The notes below the pieces were generated by a model. It saw only the letters and a list, made by a program, of their open reading frames with translations, searched no databases and was not told the DNA's origin. DNA of 64,000 bases from Pseudomonas sp. SG20056 (GTDB lineage Bacteria; Pseudomonadota; Gammaproteobacteria; Pseudomonadales; Pseudomonadaceae), in NCBI RefSeq assembly GCF_031764535.1, contig NZ_CP134499.1, forward strand, positions 3,348,001-3,412,000. The letters run 5' to 3'. Positions 63,038 through 64,000 of the stretch are shown here, in pieces; the first letter of the stretch is position 1, and the number at the start of each line of letters is the position of its first letter. A program made the translations under genes and the position numbers.

Positions 63038-64000
63038 GTGGACTTACAACAGGGCTTTCTGCTGACTCGCCACTGGCGTGATACGCCGGCCGGCACGCAG
63101 GTGGAGTTCTGGTTGGCCACCGACAACGGCCCGCGCCTGCTGCGTCTGCCGCTGCAAACCTCGGTGGCCTTTATCCCGGCTGTGCAACGCGAGCAGGCGC
63201 AAGCGCTGCTGGCCAACGAGCGCGGCGTCGAGCTACGCCCGCTGGGCCTCAAGGACTTTCACCTGCGCCCGGTGCTCGGCCTGTATTGCCAACAGCACCG
63301 TACCTTGATGGACCTCGACAAACAGCTGCGCCGCGCTGGCCTGGACGTGTACGAAGCCGATGTGCGACCGCCCGAGCGCTACCTGATGGAGCGCTTTATC
63401 ACCGCCCCCGTGCAGTTCACCGGCACACCCGATGCGACCAATCCCGCCCTGCTGCTGGAGGCGCAGATCAAGCCCTGCGAGGGTTACCGCCCGACGCTCA
63501 AGCTGGCCTCGCTGGATATCGAAACCAATGCCTTTGGTGAGCTGTACTCCATCGCCATTGAAGGCTGCGGCCAGCGCAACGTCTATATGCTTGGCCGCAC
63601 GCCGGAACAACCGCCGCAGGTGGATTTCCAGCTGCACTACTGCGCCAGCCGTGGCGAGCTGCTCGAATGCCTGAACCAGTGGATGGCAGATCATGACCCG
63701 GACGCGATCATTGGCTGGAACCTGGTGCAGTTCGACCTGCGTGTGCTGCACGAACACGCACGTAACCTGGCAATCCCTCTGCGCTTGGGCCGCGATGGCA
63801 GCGAGATGCAATGGCGTGAGCATGGCAGCGGCAACGGCCATTTCTTTTCCGACGCCGCCGGCCGCTTGATCATCGACGGCATCGAGGCGCTGCGTTCGGC
63901 GACCTGGAGCTTTCCCTCGTTCAGCCTGGAAAACGTCGCGCAAACCCTGCTTGGCGAGGGCAAGGATATTGCCACGCCCTACCAGCGCATGGACGAAATC
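63038..64000 (+). CDS. polB: DNA polymerase II (family B), N-terminal part
   Basis: The first 321 codons of a family B polymerase; the frame is open to the window end. Residues from GTG 63038 begin [20 protein letters not shown], as in E. coli Pol II. The 3'-5' exonuclease motif I is [13 protein letters not shown] and motif II is [23 protein letters not shown] lies 8 bases before the GTG. Pol II is damage-inducible in E. coli, and the LexA box upstream agrees with that. The polymerase domain lies beyond the window. Confidence 0.95.
   Translation, partial: MDLQQGFLLTRHWRDTPAGTQVEFWLATDNGPRLLRLPLQTSVAFIPAVQREQAQALLANERGVELRPLGLKDFHLRPVLGLYCQQHRTLMDLDKQLRRAGLDVYEADVRPPERYLMERFITAPVQFTGTPDATNPALLLEAQIKPCEGYRPTLKLASLDIETNAFGELYSIAIEGCGQRNVYMLGRTPEQPPQVDFQLHYCASRGELLECLNQWMADHDPDAIIGWNLVQFDLRVLHEHARNLAIPLRLGRDGSEMQWREHGSGNGHFFSDAAGRLIIDGIEALRSATWSFPSFSLENVAQTLLGEGKDIATPYQRMDEI

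Overview
The window is a gene-dense (about 60 protein genes in 64 kb), high-GC stretch of a Pseudomonas chromosome. The gene content points to the P. mendocina / oleovorans / alcaligenes side of the genus: a secreted PaAP-type leucine aminopeptidase, dauBA/dauR D-arginine genes, the phoH-moaC-moaD-moaE block, ndpA/yejK, and polB (DNA polymerase II) behind a LexA box. This assignment rests on recognised proteins, not on a database search. I see no tRNA, rRNA, CRISPR array, prophage or intact insertion sequence. Most of the window is ordinary core and accessory metabolism.

Layout. 0-3.4 kb: a branched-chain-amino-acid-type binding protein, an ABC1/UbiB-like kinase and a small periplasmic binding protein, followed by a 168-bp element with perfect terminal inverted repeats. 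3.6-8.7 kb: Lrp/AsnC regulator-sbcD-sbcC operon, divergent from a YjeH-type amino acid exporter. 10-17.5 kb: a lipopolysaccharide-kinase-like protein, an orphan TAXI binding protein anchored at both ends, and a 1656-residue tetratricopeptide protein with an embedded C39-like cysteine peptidase. 17.7-24 kb: secreted aminopeptidase, ndpA, PPK2 polyphosphate kinase, a glutaredoxin-like protein, an unusual GST, a GIY-YIG protein and an NTF2-like protein. 24-32 kb: GlxA-type regulator, dauB, dauA, dauR, then a flavin monooxygenase-Rid-DUF1028-M20 deacetylase run, probably a catabolic route for an N-substituted or D-amino acid. 32-38 kb: hydrolases, catalase and an envelope-targeted hydrolase cluster (SMP-30-like, lipoprotein alpha/beta hydrolase, isochorismatase-like, secreted unknown). 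38-42 kb: paired AraC regulators, then a divergent module of a cysteine-tailed MarR regulator and MOSC protein against three tiny proteins (CPVC thioredoxin-like, DUF2024, Rof-like). 42-51 kb: AraC/SDR pair, LysR-controlled aldehyde dehydrogenase-permease-aminotransferase operon (amine/polyamine type), and an AotJ-like binding protein. 51-54 kb: molybdopterin genes and PhoH. 54-64 kb: CDF metal transporter with a (GTGATC)10 tract, yaaA, short-chain dehydrogenases, a DMT exporter, an AraC/SDR pair, rlhA and the start of polB.

The observations most worth following are: (1) the MarR-controlled trio of cysteine-motif mini-proteins and Rof with its back-to-back promoters and palindromic operator; (2) a family of small inverted-repeat elements whose ends fall on stop codons, one of which supplies the stop codon of dauA and helps separate dauR; (3) the flavoenzyme-Rid-DUF1028-M20 cluster behind dauR; and (4) the giant TPR/C39 protein. 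Many starts were moved from the longest open frame to a start with a visible Shine-Dalgarno; this is stated in each entry.
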